Shown here piece after piece: positions 53,061 through 62,797 of a stretch of 64,000 bases of DNA (position 1 is the stretch's first letter; each line of letters starts with the position of its first letter). The DNA comes from Achromobacter pestifer. GTDB lineage: Bacteria > Pseudomonadota > Gammaproteobacteria > Burkholderiales > Burkholderiaceae_B. Made by a program: the position numbers and the translations under genes. The notes under the pieces were generated by a model, which worked only from the letters and a program-made list of their open reading frames with translations, was not told the DNA's origin and did no database searches. Location: positions 682,001-746,000 of the forward strand of contig NZ_CADIJX010000003.1 in NCBI RefSeq assembly GCF_902859625.1. Reading direction: 5' to 3'.

Positions 53061-54067
53061 GAGCCGTGATTTGTCGTGGGCTGGGCGACCCCAGCCAAGT
53101 CAGCGTGGAAACGGGTTCCGCCCCGCCGATGTTCGCAGGCGGCGTGCGCATCGCCGTGCATTCCTGCGGTGTCAGTTTCGCCAATCTGCTGGTGCTGCAA
53201 GGCAAACATCAGAACCGGCCGGCGCTGCCGCTGACCCCTGGCACCGAAGTGGCCGGCATCGTCACCGAATGCGCGCCGGACGTGACCCTGTTCCGCCCGG
53301 GTGACCGGGTGGTGGCCGGTGTGCGTTCGGGTGGCTTCGCCAGCGAAGTGGTGGCCCCGGAAGACACCACATTCGCCTTGCCCTACGGCGTGGATTTTGA
53401 CAGTGCCGTGCAGTTCCCGACCATATACGCCACGGCGTACGGCGCGCTGTGCTGGCGCGCGCGCTTGCAGCCCGGCGAGACGGTCCTGGTGCACGGTGCA
53501 AGCGGCGGTAGCGGTCTTGCGGCCATCGAGATTTCCAAGAAGATGGGTGCGAAGGTCATCGCGTGCGCCAGCACCCAGGCCAAGCTTGATGCCGCGTGCG
53601 CGCATGGCGCCGACACGGGGCTGAACTACCGCGACGGGGAGTTCCGCGACGCCGTGTTGTCCCTGACCGACGGGCGCGGCGCGGATGTGATCTTCGATCC
53701 GGTGGGCGGAAAGGTCTTCGAGGAATCATTGCGTTGTGTGGCGCCGGAAGGCAGGTTGATCCCGATGGGTTTCGCCGGTGGCGACATTCCACAGATCCCC
53801 GCCAACATTCTGTTGGTGAAGAACGCGACGGCCATTGGCATCTATTGGGGCTACTACATGGGCTGGGGCCGGGTGCCGTTCCCGCCGGAGCGCCGCGCCG
53901 CGGTGCGCGCCGCGTTCGCAACGCTTTCTGGTTGGGTGGTTGAAGGCGCGTTGAAACCCTATACGCAGCGGACCTTCGCCCTGGAGTCCTACGAAGAAGC
54001 GCTGGCCGTCCTGGCCTCTCGTGAAGTCATCGGGCGCGTGGCCCTGCATCCGCAACGATTTTCCTGA
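53057..54067 (+). CDS. NADPH:quinone oxidoreductase-like (MDR superfamily)
   Basis: A 336-residue medium-chain reductase without the zinc Cys cluster. The N-terminal domain has SCGVSFANLLVLQGKHQNRP, characteristic of the QOR group, and the coenzyme site is HGASGGSGLAAIEISK. The start overlaps the crotonase stop by four bases (ATGA), so the two act in the same pathway. Reduction of an enoyl or quinone-like group on the degraded acid is plausible. Confidence 0.9.
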   Translation: MRAVICRGLGDPSQVSVETGSAPPMFAGGVRIAVHSCGVSFANLLVLQGKHQNRPALPLTPGTEVAGIVTECAPDVTLFRPGDRVVAGVRSGGFASEVVAPEDTTFALPYGVDFDSAVQFPTIYATAYGALCWRARLQPGETVLVHGASGGSGLAAIEISKKMGAKVIACASTQAKLDAACAHGADTGLNYRDGEFRDAVLSLTDGRGADVIFDPVGGKVFEESLRCVAPEGRLIPMGFAGGDIPQIPANILLVKNATAIGIYWGYYMGWGRVPFPPERRAAVRAAFATLSGWVVEGALKPYTQRTFALESYEEALAVLASREVIGRVALHPQRFS

Positions 54068-54129
54068 TAACGGGCATTCAGATCCGTATCTAAAAAAAGC
54101 GAAGACAAAGCACTCAAGGAGATGGAGAC

Positions 54130-55086
54130 ATGAAACGACTGATCAAGCTACTCATCGGCGTCACGCTTGCGGTGGGCGCACAGGCAAGCCATGCCTTTCC
54201 CGATAAGCCGATCCGGCTGATCGTTCCCTATCCGCCGGGCACCGGCACCGACACGCTGGCGCGCTACACCGCGCGTCAGCTGGAGGCCAGGCTGGGTCAG
54301 CCCGTGATTGCGGAAAACCGGCCGGGCGCAAGCGGCATCATCGCAACCCAGACCGTGGTGTCGGCGGCGCCTGATGGCTATACCTTGCTGCTTGCCGCCA
54401 ACGCGCCGGTGGCGACCAACGTGGCCGCGTTCGCGAAGCTGCCCTACGATCCCTTGACGGACTTGGCGCCGGTGGCCGTGCTGGCACAGGCGCCGATGGG
54501 TTTCTACGTCTACCAGGATTCGCCCTATCACTCCGTGGCGGACCTGGTGGCGGCCGCCAGGAAGGATCCGAAAAAGCTGAACTATGGCGCGGGCAGCGCC
54601 ACCTACCAGATCGCCACCGAGTGGTTTCTATCACTGGCGCAGGCGAGTGCCAACGGTATTTCCTACAAGGGCGCGGGTCCGGCGCTGAATGACCTGGCTG
54701 GCAAGCAGGTGGATTTCGTGATCGCGGAATACAGCGGCGCGCAAGCCTTGGTGCAGGCAGGCAAGCTGCGGCTGCTGGCGGTGACGACGAATAAGCGCCT
54801 GGCCAGCGTGCCAGACGTGCCGACCTTGCAGGAACTGGGATACAAGGACTTTTTCAAGGTGGCGTGGTGGGCCATGTTCGCGCCGGCCAAGACGCCCGCG
54901 CCAGTCGTGAAGACCTTGCAGGATGCCTTGCTGGCCATCTATGCCGAACCCAAGACCCAGGAATTTCTGGCGCAGAGCAATTTCATTTCCTTCATCGGCG
55001 ACGCGGAAGCCCTGGCCAAGTTTCAAAAGAAGGAAATAGAGCTTGAGATCGCCACCGCGCAAAGCGCGAATATCCCCAAGCAATAA
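54130..55086 (+). CDS. Bug/TctC-family tripartite tricarboxylate-type substrate-binding protein
   Basis: A 318-residue periplasmic binding protein. A Sec signal peptide (MKRLIKLLIGVTLAVGAQA) is followed by FPDKPIRLIVPYPPGTGTDTLAR, the Bug family hallmark, and ENRPGASGIIATQTV. These proteins bind carboxylic acids and are greatly expanded in Bordetella and Achromobacter, mostly without adjacent TctAB membrane genes, as here. Its place between catabolic genes suggests it senses or captures the acid processed by the cluster. Confidence 0.92.
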   Translation: MKRLIKLLIGVTLAVGAQASHAFPDKPIRLIVPYPPGTGTDTLARYTARQLEARLGQPVIAENRPGASGIIATQTVVSAAPDGYTLLLAANAPVATNVAAFAKLPYDPLTDLAPVAVLAQAPMGFYVYQDSPYHSVADLVAAARKDPKKLNYGAGSATYQIATEWFLSLAQASANGISYKGAGPALNDLAGKQVDFVIAEYSGAQALVQAGKLRLLAVTTNKRLASVPDVPTLQELGYKDFFKVAWWAMFAPAKTPAPVVKTLQDALLAIYAEPKTQEFLAQSNFISFIGDAEALAKFQKKEIELEIATAQSANIPKQ

Positions 55087-55119
55087 CCCGGCCAGATCGG
55101 TATCCAACCAGGAGCACAT

Positions 55120-56259
55120 ATGACAGGTCCCTTGTCTGGCATGCGCGTCATCGACGCCAGCAATTTCGTATTCGGGCCGATGGCGACGCAGCTGCTTGCG
55201 GACATGGGTGCCGAGGTGATCAAGGTCGAGCCGCCGCAGGGCGATCCCATGCGTCAGGTTGGCCAGTCGCGCAATCCGAAGATGGGATCCTTCTTCCTCA
55301 ACCTGAACCGGGGCAAGCGCAGTGTGACGCTAGACCTGAAGAACGCCGACGACATTGCCCGCCTGGACGCGCTATTGGCAACGGCCGATGTCTTTGTGCA
55401 CAACATGCGGCCGGCGGCGGCCCGTCGGCTGGGCATCGACTACGAGAGCCTGGCCACGCGGCATCCCCGGCTGGTCTACGCCGTGGCCCTGGGCTTTCAT
55501 CAGGACGGCCGCTATGCCGAGCGTCCTGCCTACGATGATGTGATCCAGGGCATGAGCGGAGTGTCGGGCCTGCACGCGCGCATGTACGGCGAGCCAGGCT
55601 TTGTGCCCATGCTGTTCACCGACAAGCTCTGTGGCGTCTATCTGGCGGGCGCGATCGCGTCGGCGCTGGTGGCACGCGCAGCCAACGGGAAAGGGCAGTT
55701 GGTGGAAGTGCCGATGTTCGAGACCATGGCGTCTTTCAACCTGGTTGAACACCTGGCCGACAGTATCTTTGACGGCCCGTCATCCGACCCGGCGCCGCGT
55801 GGCTATGAACGGGTCTTCAGCCGCTATCACCGGCCGCTGAAAACCCGTGAAGGGTATATCTGCCTGGTAGCCAATACGGATGCGCAATGGCTGCGCCTGT
55901 TCTCCTTGCTCGAACGGCCGGACCTGTCGGCGGACCCCCGCTTCACGACCATGGGAGACCGCATCCGCCACGCGGAACCGTTATACGACGAAGTTAGCCA
56001 AAGCCTGCTGGCGCGCGATGCGGCCGAATGGCTGGCGCTGTTCCTGGAGCACGACATTCCGGCAGGACCGGCCAACGGCCTGGATGACCTGCTGACTGAT
56101 CCGCACCTGGCCGACGTGGGCTTCTTCGAGACCGTCGAGCATCCGACCGAAGGCGCGCTACGCTGTGCATCCACGCCGCTGCGCTTTTCGGGCAGCCCGA
56201 AGGCGGCCGCAGGCCGTGCTCCGGGGTTGGGCGAGCACAACGCGGAGATTCTGGCATAG
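55120..56259 (+). CDS. CaiB/BaiF (family III) CoA transferase, second copy
   Basis: A 379-residue family III CoA transferase. It has GMRVIDASNFVFGPMATQLLADMGAEVIKVE, LNLNRGKRSVTLDL, and the catalytic Asp in MLFTDKLCGVYLAG. It lies 33 bases after the Bug gene and ends the acyl-CoA cluster. It is clearly divergent from the transferase at 50367, so the two probably use different acids. Confidence 0.9.
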   Translation: MTGPLSGMRVIDASNFVFGPMATQLLADMGAEVIKVEPPQGDPMRQVGQSRNPKMGSFFLNLNRGKRSVTLDLKNADDIARLDALLATADVFVHNMRPAAARRLGIDYESLATRHPRLVYAVALGFHQDGRYAERPAYDDVIQGMSGVSGLHARMYGEPGFVPMLFTDKLCGVYLAGAIASALVARAANGKGQLVEVPMFETMASFNLVEHLADSIFDGPSSDPAPRGYERVFSRYHRPLKTREGYICLVANTDAQWLRLFSLLERPDLSADPRFTTMGDRIRHAEPLYDEVSQSLLARDAAEWLALFLEHDIPAGPANGLDDLLTDPHLADVGFFETVEHPTEGALRCASTPLRFSGSPKAAAGRAPGLGEHNAEILA

Positions 56260-56290
56260 GCGCGGGCAGGTGAAGCGCGCGTCGGCGCGT

Positions 56291-57151
56291 TCAAGAGAAT
56301 GTGACGCGGTCGACTTCTGATCCGGAATGTCCGAGACGGTGCGGGAAACTGTTCAACTCGGCGATCAACACCCTTCCGGAAAACTGATAGCCCATGCCAC
56401 GGCAGGTATGCAAAGGAAGGGGGTGTCCCGCGTTGCCGACCTTCACGCGCAGACGGCTGACGACGACATCCAATTTACGTTTGGATATCAGATCGGCAGC
56501 GCCGCCCTGGTCTTGATTGCTGCGCAGGAACAGGTGATCCGGCGACGCGAAAAGCTGGGTCAGGAATTCCCGTTCGGCCGTTGTCAGGCGCACGATCTGA
56601 TGGTTGGGCGTTCGCAGCGCCCAACCTTGATCGGCAAGAATCCAGTCGCCTTCCTTGGTCGGGTCGCAGGACGCATCGCCATTGTGCAAGGGGGAAAGGA
56701 AAGAGGCGTCGGGATGCGGCAGGGCGGGGGCGGGCGTTCCCTGCGCAAACGCCGTGCGCCGGTAGAGCGCATGCAAGACAGCGGTCAATTCCGGCCCGTC
56801 CAGTGGGTCGGAAAGACAGATATCCGCGCCGGCGTTCAGCCCCTGTATGCGCTCGTTGGATCCGCCTCGGACAAGCAGAACGAGACCCGCCTTGAAGATG
56901 GGCCTCAGCAGCGTGCATAGCGTTAGCCCGTCCATATTATCGATCGTGCCTGAGTCCAGGATCACGATGGTGTCGTGTTCCTTTGCCAACCACGCGAACA
57001 GTTGTCCCACCGTCGTGCAGCAGCGAAAGAAAATGTTGGTGGAATTCAGGGCTTCCCAGATCCAGTTACTGTCGGCTGCCAGCGCGGGGCCTTCATCTGA
57101 GGGTTGTCCCAGCAACAGAACGACGACGGGCAGGCATGCTTGTTGGCCCAT
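56291..57151 (-). CDS. OmpR/PhoB-type regulator with degenerate receiver domain
   Basis: A 286-residue protein. The N-terminal part has receiver topology with an Asp66 in VILDSGTIDNMDGL. The acidic pair that binds magnesium is missing (LLLGQ where LLVDD is expected) and the conserved Lys is replaced (CLSDPLDGPEL), so phosphorylation is doubtful. The C-terminal region from about 190 looks like a winged-helix output domain (LTTAEREFLTQLF, LDVVVSRLRVKV, GMGYQF). The gene lies five bases downstream of the EAL gene. It may be a phosphorylation-independent regulator working with that protein and the fimbrial operon. Confidence 0.75.
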   Translation of the reverse strand: MGQQACLPVVVLLLGQPSDEGPALAADSNWIWEALNSTNIFFRCCTTVGQLFAWLAKEHDTIVILDSGTIDNMDGLTLCTLLRPIFKAGLVLLVRGGSNERIQGLNAGADICLSDPLDGPELTAVLHALYRRTAFAQGTPAPALPHPDASFLSPLHNGDASCDPTKEGDWILADQGWALRTPNHQIVRLTTAEREFLTQLFASPDHLFLRSNQDQGGAADLISKRKLDVVVSRLRVKVGNAGHPLPLHTCRGMGYQFSGRVLIAELNSFPHRLGHSGSEVDRVTFS

Positions 57152-57156
57152 GGTGC

Positions 57157-58053
57157 TTAATCCATGGCGGGCGTGGAAGAGAGGGGGGCGATCACGACGC
57201 ATGGCGTATGCAGCCCCGGCGGTAGGACATTCGGACGCGCAAACCAGAACCCCTGCATCCATTGCGCGCCCGCCTGTTCGGCCAAGGCCTGGTCTTCACG
57301 GGTTTCAACGCCTTCAAGCACGATGGTGTCGGTAATCGCGGCACAGAATTCGATCAGGCGACGCAGAATGGTCCGGCTTTGCGAGTTGTCGCGAGCGCGC
57401 ACCAGATAGCCTTTGTCGATCTTGATGATGTCGGGCTTGGCGTGAATCACAAAGTCAGGTGGGATGGCCCCTGTTCCGAAATCATCGAACGCAATCTTGC
57501 AACCCAGTTCTTGCATCGTGCGCATGAATTGCAGCGCGGCGATCGGGTCCTCGATGCGGGTGGTCTCCGTGAACTCAATGACCAGCCGCCGCGCCACGTC
57601 CGGTTCGCGGCGCAACTGCTGGATGAGTTGCGTCCAGAATCCATCGATGACCACGCTTTGAGACGACATATTGCAGCCAAGCCGCTGCGCGGGATGGTCT
57701 CGCAAAGTCTGGATCGTGGCCGTGACGACGCATCGATCGAATGCGCGTATTTGACCCAGCCGTTCAAGGGTTTGAATCGCTTCGCCAAGTGAGGCCATGC
57801 CGCCGGGGGCATCGGGAATGATCGCCCGCGCCAGCCCTTCGTGATACAGGGATTCGCCGGGAAAACCGCTGGCATCGACGATGGCCTGAAAGGCCAGGAC
57901 GACGCCTTGCCGGCGTAGATCCGTGAACAGCGCGACGGCGCGCGCCAAGTCATCTTCCTGCATGGCATCTTGGCCGATGGGGCCAGGTTCAGGCTTGAAG
58001 ACACGCGCCGGTGCGGCGGCGGTTTGGCTAACGGGCATATCAGGTGTGCGCAT
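57157..58053 (-). CDS. EAL-domain protein (probable cyclic di-GMP phosphodiesterase)
   Basis: A 298-residue cytoplasmic protein made of a single EAL domain. The signature reads EGL (72-74) instead of EAL. The other catalytic positions are present: Asn128 in NMSS, Glu160 in IEFTET, Asp190-Asp191 in FDDFGTG, Lys211 in IIKIDKG, Glu247 in LEGVE, and Gln267 in MQGFWFARP. Hydrolysis of cyclic di-GMP is therefore likely but unproven. It resembles in size the Bordetella regulator BvgR. It is encoded 37 bases downstream of the fimbrial adhesin gene on the same strand and just before the degenerate regulator. Confidence 0.83.
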   Translation of the reverse strand: MRTPDMPVSQTAAAPARVFKPEPGPIGQDAMQEDDLARAVALFTDLRRQGVVLAFQAIVDASGFPGESLYHEGLARAIIPDAPGGMASLGEAIQTLERLGQIRAFDRCVVTATIQTLRDHPAQRLGCNMSSQSVVIDGFWTQLIQQLRREPDVARRLVIEFTETTRIEDPIAALQFMRTMQELGCKIAFDDFGTGAIPPDFVIHAKPDIIKIDKGYLVRARDNSQSRTILRRLIEFCAAITDTIVLEGVETREDQALAEQAGAQWMQGFWFARPNVLPPGLHTPCVVIAPLSSTPAMD

Positions 58054-58090
58054 GGGCCTTCCAGTGTTTGTGAGGCAAGCCTGTGCAGGC

Positions 58091-59254
58091 CTACAGATAG
58101 CTCATCGTGAACTCGACGACCGCATTCGCGGTGCCCGGGGTGACTTTCGATTCGGCCTGGTAGTAGGCGGCATCGAACACAATCTCCATCGATCCGCCTT
58201 TTACCGGGTCATAACCGCGCAAGAGGTAGCCCGAGGTGTCCAGGAGCATCGGCGTTCCGTCGGAAGCTTGGGTCAGCTTCAGGCCGATGCCCTTGGCAGT
58301 GGAGTCGCTGCTGAGCTGAACCACGCCCTGCGCGGCGTTGATGTAGCGCTTATTGGGCTCGGCAAACGCGATCGAAACGGATTTCATGGCTGCCGGGCAA
58401 CCGTTGACGGCCACCTTGAACCGCACGGGATTGGTCGTTGATCCGACGCCCTTGAAGGCCGACTTGGGGTAGTCGCCCATGGGTACGGTGACGTTGGGCG
58501 TCGAACAAGACAGAACGCTGACCTGGATCGGACTCATGGTGACAAAGCCGTGTTGGGCTGTGGGGTACTTGGCGATGTAGTCCACACCAGCGTTGCTGCT
58601 GTCTCTCTGGTTCAGCGCAAGCTCGATCACAGTTCGGCCGGCGACCAAGCCCGGCTGCACGGCACCCAGAGTCTTTACCAGACCGATTGCCCATTGCCCG
58701 CCCGCGTTGGCGGTTCTACCGGCTGCGTCTCCGTTGCAGCCAGAGGAGGGCCAACCCTCGACGGGCCCCCGTCGGCTGCCATCCGTATCCACGTCGTGCC
58801 AAATATCCGGTGCGCAGCCCGTATCCAGGTTCCTGAACGCGACGATCATGCCGACGCCAGGCAGTCCGGTGTTGTAGACCGGAGAATTGTTGATGTTGTT
58901 GCCACCGATCGAATAGTTGACGGTCATGCCGGATCGCGTAAGGTTCACCGACCGCCTGGAGACGCCGGCGGAGTTGTTGCGCGTCGAGTTGTCGCATTGA
59001 TACACAGTGGGGAACTGCGCTCCCACAACGGGAGGAAGAAATATGGTGCCAACGGGCACGTCGCGAGGAACCGTCACCGTTGCCGGGAGCGTCAAGGTGT
59101 AGGTGTTGCCGCCGCCCTTGCAGACGCGCGGGGCGGTGTTGTCTGCTTGCGCCCAGGCATGCCCTGGCAACCAGAGAAGCAGCGCCGCCATGGTCAGGCC
59201 TCCAAGCCGCGCCGCCCTTCCCATCGTTCTGAAATATTGCGTGTTCATCATCAT
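58091..59254 (-). CDS. Two-domain fimbrial tip adhesin
   Basis: A 387-residue exported protein. A signal peptide ends near HAWAQA. The N-terminal half has paired cysteines (VCKGGG, YQCDN, TGCAPD, SSGCNGD) and would be the receptor-binding lectin-like domain. The C-terminal half, from about residue 240, looks like a pilin domain (VLSCSTPNVTVPMGDY, NGCPAAMKSV) and ends in EFTMSYL, the donor-strand pattern. Three ATGs in a row (59254, 59251, 59248) overlap the usher stop; the first gives an ATGA junction. It is the last of the four fimbrial genes. Confidence 0.85.
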   Translation of the reverse strand: MMMNTQYFRTMGRAARLGGLTMAALLLWLPGHAWAQADNTAPRVCKGGGNTYTLTLPATVTVPRDVPVGTIFLPPVVGAQFPTVYQCDNSTRNNSAGVSRRSVNLTRSGMTVNYSIGGNNINNSPVYNTGLPGVGMIVAFRNLDTGCAPDIWHDVDTDGSRRGPVEGWPSSGCNGDAAGRTANAGGQWAIGLVKTLGAVQPGLVAGRTVIELALNQRDSSNAGVDYIAKYPTAQHGFVTMSPIQVSVLSCSTPNVTVPMGDYPKSAFKGVGSTTNPVRFKVAVNGCPAAMKSVSIAFAEPNKRYINAAQGVVQLSSDSTAKGIGLKLTQASDGTPMLLDTSGYLLRGYDPVKGGSMEIVFDAAYYQAESKVTPGTANAVVEFTMSYL

Positions 59255-61881
59255 TGCACCTGTTGATCCGTGGCGCCGCATTGGGCATCTACTGTCGTCC
59301 ATGCCTGGCCCGCGTCCTCCTTGGCCGGCGGGGCAAGCGTTACCGGCAATCTGCATTGGCTGGCCGCGCCATCGCCCCACGACACGAGGTATTCGTGTTT
59401 GCCAGGTTCAGCGCCGCGCACCAGCAACTGCCCGAACTGCGCGACCGTGCCGATAGCCTGGCCCTCGCTGTCCGTCGCCCGCGCGCCGAAGGGGACCGGG
59501 CTGCCGTCGGCCATCGTTGCGCGCACCAGCACCGAGCTGCCGCCGCCAGCGGTCTCGAACACCAGCTTCACGACGGCCCCAGCTGTTGGTGCGACATGCT
59601 GCGCCGTGGTTTTCAACTCGACGCTCAGTGGCAGGCCCTTCGGATCCAGCTCGATCTCGTTGCTTGCAAACGGCGTCAGGTTCGGCACCACCGCATGACC
59701 CCATCGGTCCACGCGCACGCCGCTGGCGTTGGTCACGCGGGCGCCGGCCGCCTTGTCGGCTTCGATCACCGCCGTCGTCTCGCCCAAGGTGGGCGTGAAC
59801 ACCACGCCGCCGCCGAAGGCGACGACACCTCCGGAGAGGCCGGCGCCCATTTGCGAGAATCCCTGGCCCCGCGAAGCATTGGCCTGGAGCGTGGCAATCG
59901 GCGATGCGTAGGCGACGTTGCCGCCGACACTGGTGCGCGTGCCGCTTGCGTCGTCAGTGGCGCGCATGGCGTTCACGCCAAAAGAGACGGCGTTGTCCTT
60001 GCCGGCTGATCCCGTCACCGTCTCCTGCACGCTGCTGCGGCCATTGAAATCGTGCTGGATGTTCGTCGAGGTATAGAGGCGCTGGGAACCCACGCCGATG
60101 GGAATGCCGACGTTCAGCATGGCGACGTTGTCCCATCGTCCAAGCGTGGCATCGAATTGCCGGGCGACGGAGACGCCCGCGCTCACGCGGCCAAAGTTGG
60201 TGCTGTAGCCTGCCTGGAACTGGGTGTCCCGTCCCTTGCGATTCCAGTAGTCCTGGCTGGAACCGCTGACATAGACGGACCCCCAATCGCGCGGCAATTG
60301 CTGGTTGATGGCCACTTGCAGACGGCCGCGCAGCGAACCGTTTTGCAGAAAGCCGTTTTGCACAATGCCGCTGCGAAGAAAGGCTCCGCGGTATGCGCTT
60401 TCGCCATGGCGCAGCGCCATGGCGTCGCGCAGGTTCAGGTAGCCGCTACTGGAATAGCGGTAGGCGGCCACGGTGATGTTGGTGTTGGTGGGGGCAACGA
60501 GTTTGCTGTAGGAAAGTCGCACGCTCTGGCCGGCTCGCGAACCCAGCGCGCCCAGGTCGGCTTTCGATTGCGTCGCGTCCAGTCCGACCGCGCCCCAATC
60601 GGTGTTGAGCGCCACGCCAGCCAGGCCCGCGGCATAGCCTTGGGCGGCCACGATTCCGCCGTAGCCGGTCACCAGATTCGTGAAGCCGTGCTGCACCGTC
60701 GCCTGCGCCACCAGGGGTTCTGCGTGGATCTGCGAGTCGCGGAAGCGTCCGATCGTCACGCCATAGCGTGAGATGCCAGGGCGCAACGCATTCACGGCCG
60801 CCGCGTATGGCACGCTGGAGACATGCACGCTGCCGTCGGCTTCGGTGACTTCAACATCCAGGTTGCCGCCGTAGCCGGTGGGGTACAGGTCGTCGATCGA
60901 AAACGCGCCAGGCGCGACGTTGGTTTCATAGATGATGTTGCCGTTCTGCCGAACGCGCACGACGGCGTTGCTGCGGGCGATGCCCGTGACACGCGGCGCA
61001 TAGCCGCGCTGCGACTGGGGCAGCATCCGGTCGTCGCTGGACAACTGCACGCCCCGAAACCCGAAGCTGTCAAACAGACTGCCGTCCGTGAAGGCATCGC
61101 CCACAAGGAGTTGGCTGCGCAGTGTCGGGATCGAGCGTTGCAGATTCGTCTGCATGCTCTGGTAGTGCATGCCATAGCCGCTGGCCGTGGACAGGCTGCC
61201 ACTATGGCGAAGGCGCCAGGGGCCGACGTTCAAGCCGCCCGTAAGCCCCGTGTATCCCTGGCTGAAGGATTGTCCCTGAGAGGTTGATCGATAGAAGTTG
61301 GCGTTGTACTGAAGCAAGGCGGCGGGCACGCCGTCGTCCCAGTAGCGCGGGTCCACATAGCCTTGCGCGGAACGGCTGAGCGACACCTGCGGCACGCTGG
61401 TATTCAGGCGTTGCTCACCAGTGTCAAACGATGCCGTCGCATCCGGTACCAGTTGCGCCAAGGTCGGACAATCGCCGGCACCGACCAGCAGCTCCGTCGC
61501 TTCGGGGGACAACTTTTGCAAGTCGACGCCCATGCGTTCAAGCAATTCACGGTTGAAGCACGTTTGGACGTTGCGCGGGTCGTCGCCGATTTGCCGCAGC
61601 GTTACCTGCGCACGGCCAAGCCAGCGTTCGTTGACATAAAGATCCGCGCGATAGCTGCCTGGCGCGGCCGTTTGGCCCTGGTTATAGAGGCTCAAGTCGA
61701 TCGTCGGGCCGGCGCCACGAAGCAGAAACTGGTCGTTGAATTGGACTTCCGCCACGCGGGCCGGGGCACTATTGCCGCTTGCGTGGCTATCCACGCCCGC
61801 TATGGCCAGCAGCACCAGCACGTAGCAGGGATGCAGCCGCAGGCACGGGAGCGGAATCGGATTCTTCCTTCGATTTTTCAT
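59251..61881 (-). CDS. Fimbrial outer-membrane usher (FimD/PapC family)
   Basis: An 876-residue usher. The N-terminal periplasmic domain starts VAEVQFNDQFLL, followed by LYVNERWLG. The barrel region has SFGFRGVQLSSDDRMLPQSQRGYAPRVTGIARSNAVV and the plug-type segment VAPGAFSIDDLYPTGYGGNLDVEVTEADG. The C-terminal domains include GRRVTNASGVRV-like strands and SWGDGAASQCRLPV. The length is normal. It secretes and assembles the fimbriae with the chaperone encoded 100 bases upstream. Confidence 0.93.
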   Translation of the reverse strand: MKNRRKNPIPLPCLRLHPCYVLVLLAIAGVDSHASGNSAPARVAEVQFNDQFLLRGAGPTIDLSLYNQGQTAAPGSYRADLYVNERWLGRAQVTLRQIGDDPRNVQTCFNRELLERMGVDLQKLSPEATELLVGAGDCPTLAQLVPDATASFDTGEQRLNTSVPQVSLSRSAQGYVDPRYWDDGVPAALLQYNANFYRSTSQGQSFSQGYTGLTGGLNVGPWRLRHSGSLSTASGYGMHYQSMQTNLQRSIPTLRSQLLVGDAFTDGSLFDSFGFRGVQLSSDDRMLPQSQRGYAPRVTGIARSNAVVRVRQNGNIIYETNVAPGAFSIDDLYPTGYGGNLDVEVTEADGSVHVSSVPYAAAVNALRPGISRYGVTIGRFRDSQIHAEPLVAQATVQHGFTNLVTGYGGIVAAQGYAAGLAGVALNTDWGAVGLDATQSKADLGALGSRAGQSVRLSYSKLVAPTNTNITVAAYRYSSSGYLNLRDAMALRHGESAYRGAFLRSGIVQNGFLQNGSLRGRLQVAINQQLPRDWGSVYVSGSSQDYWNRKGRDTQFQAGYSTNFGRVSAGVSVARQFDATLGRWDNVAMLNVGIPIGVGSQRLYTSTNIQHDFNGRSSVQETVTGSAGKDNAVSFGVNAMRATDDASGTRTSVGGNVAYASPIATLQANASRGQGFSQMGAGLSGGVVAFGGGVVFTPTLGETTAVIEADKAAGARVTNASGVRVDRWGHAVVPNLTPFASNEIELDPKGLPLSVELKTTAQHVAPTAGAVVKLVFETAGGGSSVLVRATMADGSPVPFGARATDSEGQAIGTVAQFGQLLVRGAEPGKHEYLVSWGDGAASQCRLPVTLAPPAKEDAGQAWTTVDAQCGATDQQVQ

Positions 61882-61981
61882 AACAGACGCCAGGAATTCG
61901 GAGTGACTCCCTCCCTGCCGCGACGACGCAGCATGGGAAAGACAAGAAAGAAATGAGAGGGCGGAGGGCCGGAGCGCCTGG

Positions 61982-62740
61982 CTAGCTTTCGCCTTGTTGC
62001 AGCGTGGCCTCGCCCGAGATGACGCCGCCGTAGTCGTTCACCGCTTCATAGCGGACCTTCTCCGTGGAAGATGCGGCCTTGCCCTTCATGGGCAGCAGAC
62101 GGGTCTCGCCCGGCGCCAGCATGAGCCCGGCATCGATGGAAGTGCGCGCGTTGCCGCTGCCGATATCGATGGTCGAGAAGCTCACGTGATACGCGCTGGG
62201 GTTGCGGACTTCGAGATGTTGCGTGCCTGCCTTGACGACGACGCGCCACGCCACCTGAGCCGGCGCTTCGCCGGGTTGTCCCGGCAGCTTGGCGGGACGA
62301 AAGAACAGCTTGATGCGGGATCGAAAGGCGAATTGCAGCGCGTTCACGTCGGCGGCGTCGGCATCCGGCTTGGGCGGAATTTCCAACACGTTCAGCCAGA
62401 ACACCGATTCGCGGTCTTGCGGCAACGGCATACCGGTGTAGGCGATGCGCAGCGTTTGACTCTTTTGCGGGTCGACCCGCGCGATCGGCGGCGTCACCAG
62501 AAAGGGGCCGCCTTCTTCGGAAGGCGTCAAGCTGGGGTCGCCCTTGTCGGTCCACACCTGAACCAGCGCAGGGTTCTGGCCTTCATTGGACAGCTTGAGC
62601 GTGACTTCGGATTCGTTGGCCGGATACACCACGCGGGTGCCGGCTATGACGATCGACGCCTGCGCGTGCCCCATCGCCAGCACGATTGCGGCGAACGCGG
62701 CCATTCGCGCCAGGGTGGTGGTTGCGTAGTTGGCTTTCAT
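61982..62740 (-). CDS. Periplasmic fimbrial chaperone (PapD/FimC family)
   Basis: A 252-residue periplasmic chaperone. A Sec signal peptide ends near AQAS. The first immunoglobulin-like domain has TRVVYPANESEVTLKLSN and the hallmark FWLNVLEIPPKP segment; a conserved Arg and the RIKLFFRP strand of the subunit-binding cleft are visible. It protects fimbrial subunits until they reach the usher. It lies between the major subunit and usher genes. Confidence 0.93.
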   Translation of the reverse strand: MKANYATTTLARMAAFAAIVLAMGHAQASIVIAGTRVVYPANESEVTLKLSNEGQNPALVQVWTDKGDPSLTPSEEGGPFLVTPPIARVDPQKSQTLRIAYTGMPLPQDRESVFWLNVLEIPPKPDADAADVNALQFAFRSRIKLFFRPAKLPGQPGEAPAQVAWRVVVKAGTQHLEVRNPSAYHVSFSTIDIGSGNARTSIDAGLMLAPGETRLLPMKGKAASSTEKVRYEAVNDYGGVISGEATLQQGES

Positions 62741-62797
62741 AGTTCAGACAAAGTGAGATGAGGGGTGGCCGATGCAGGAGCACCGGCCAGCCGATGC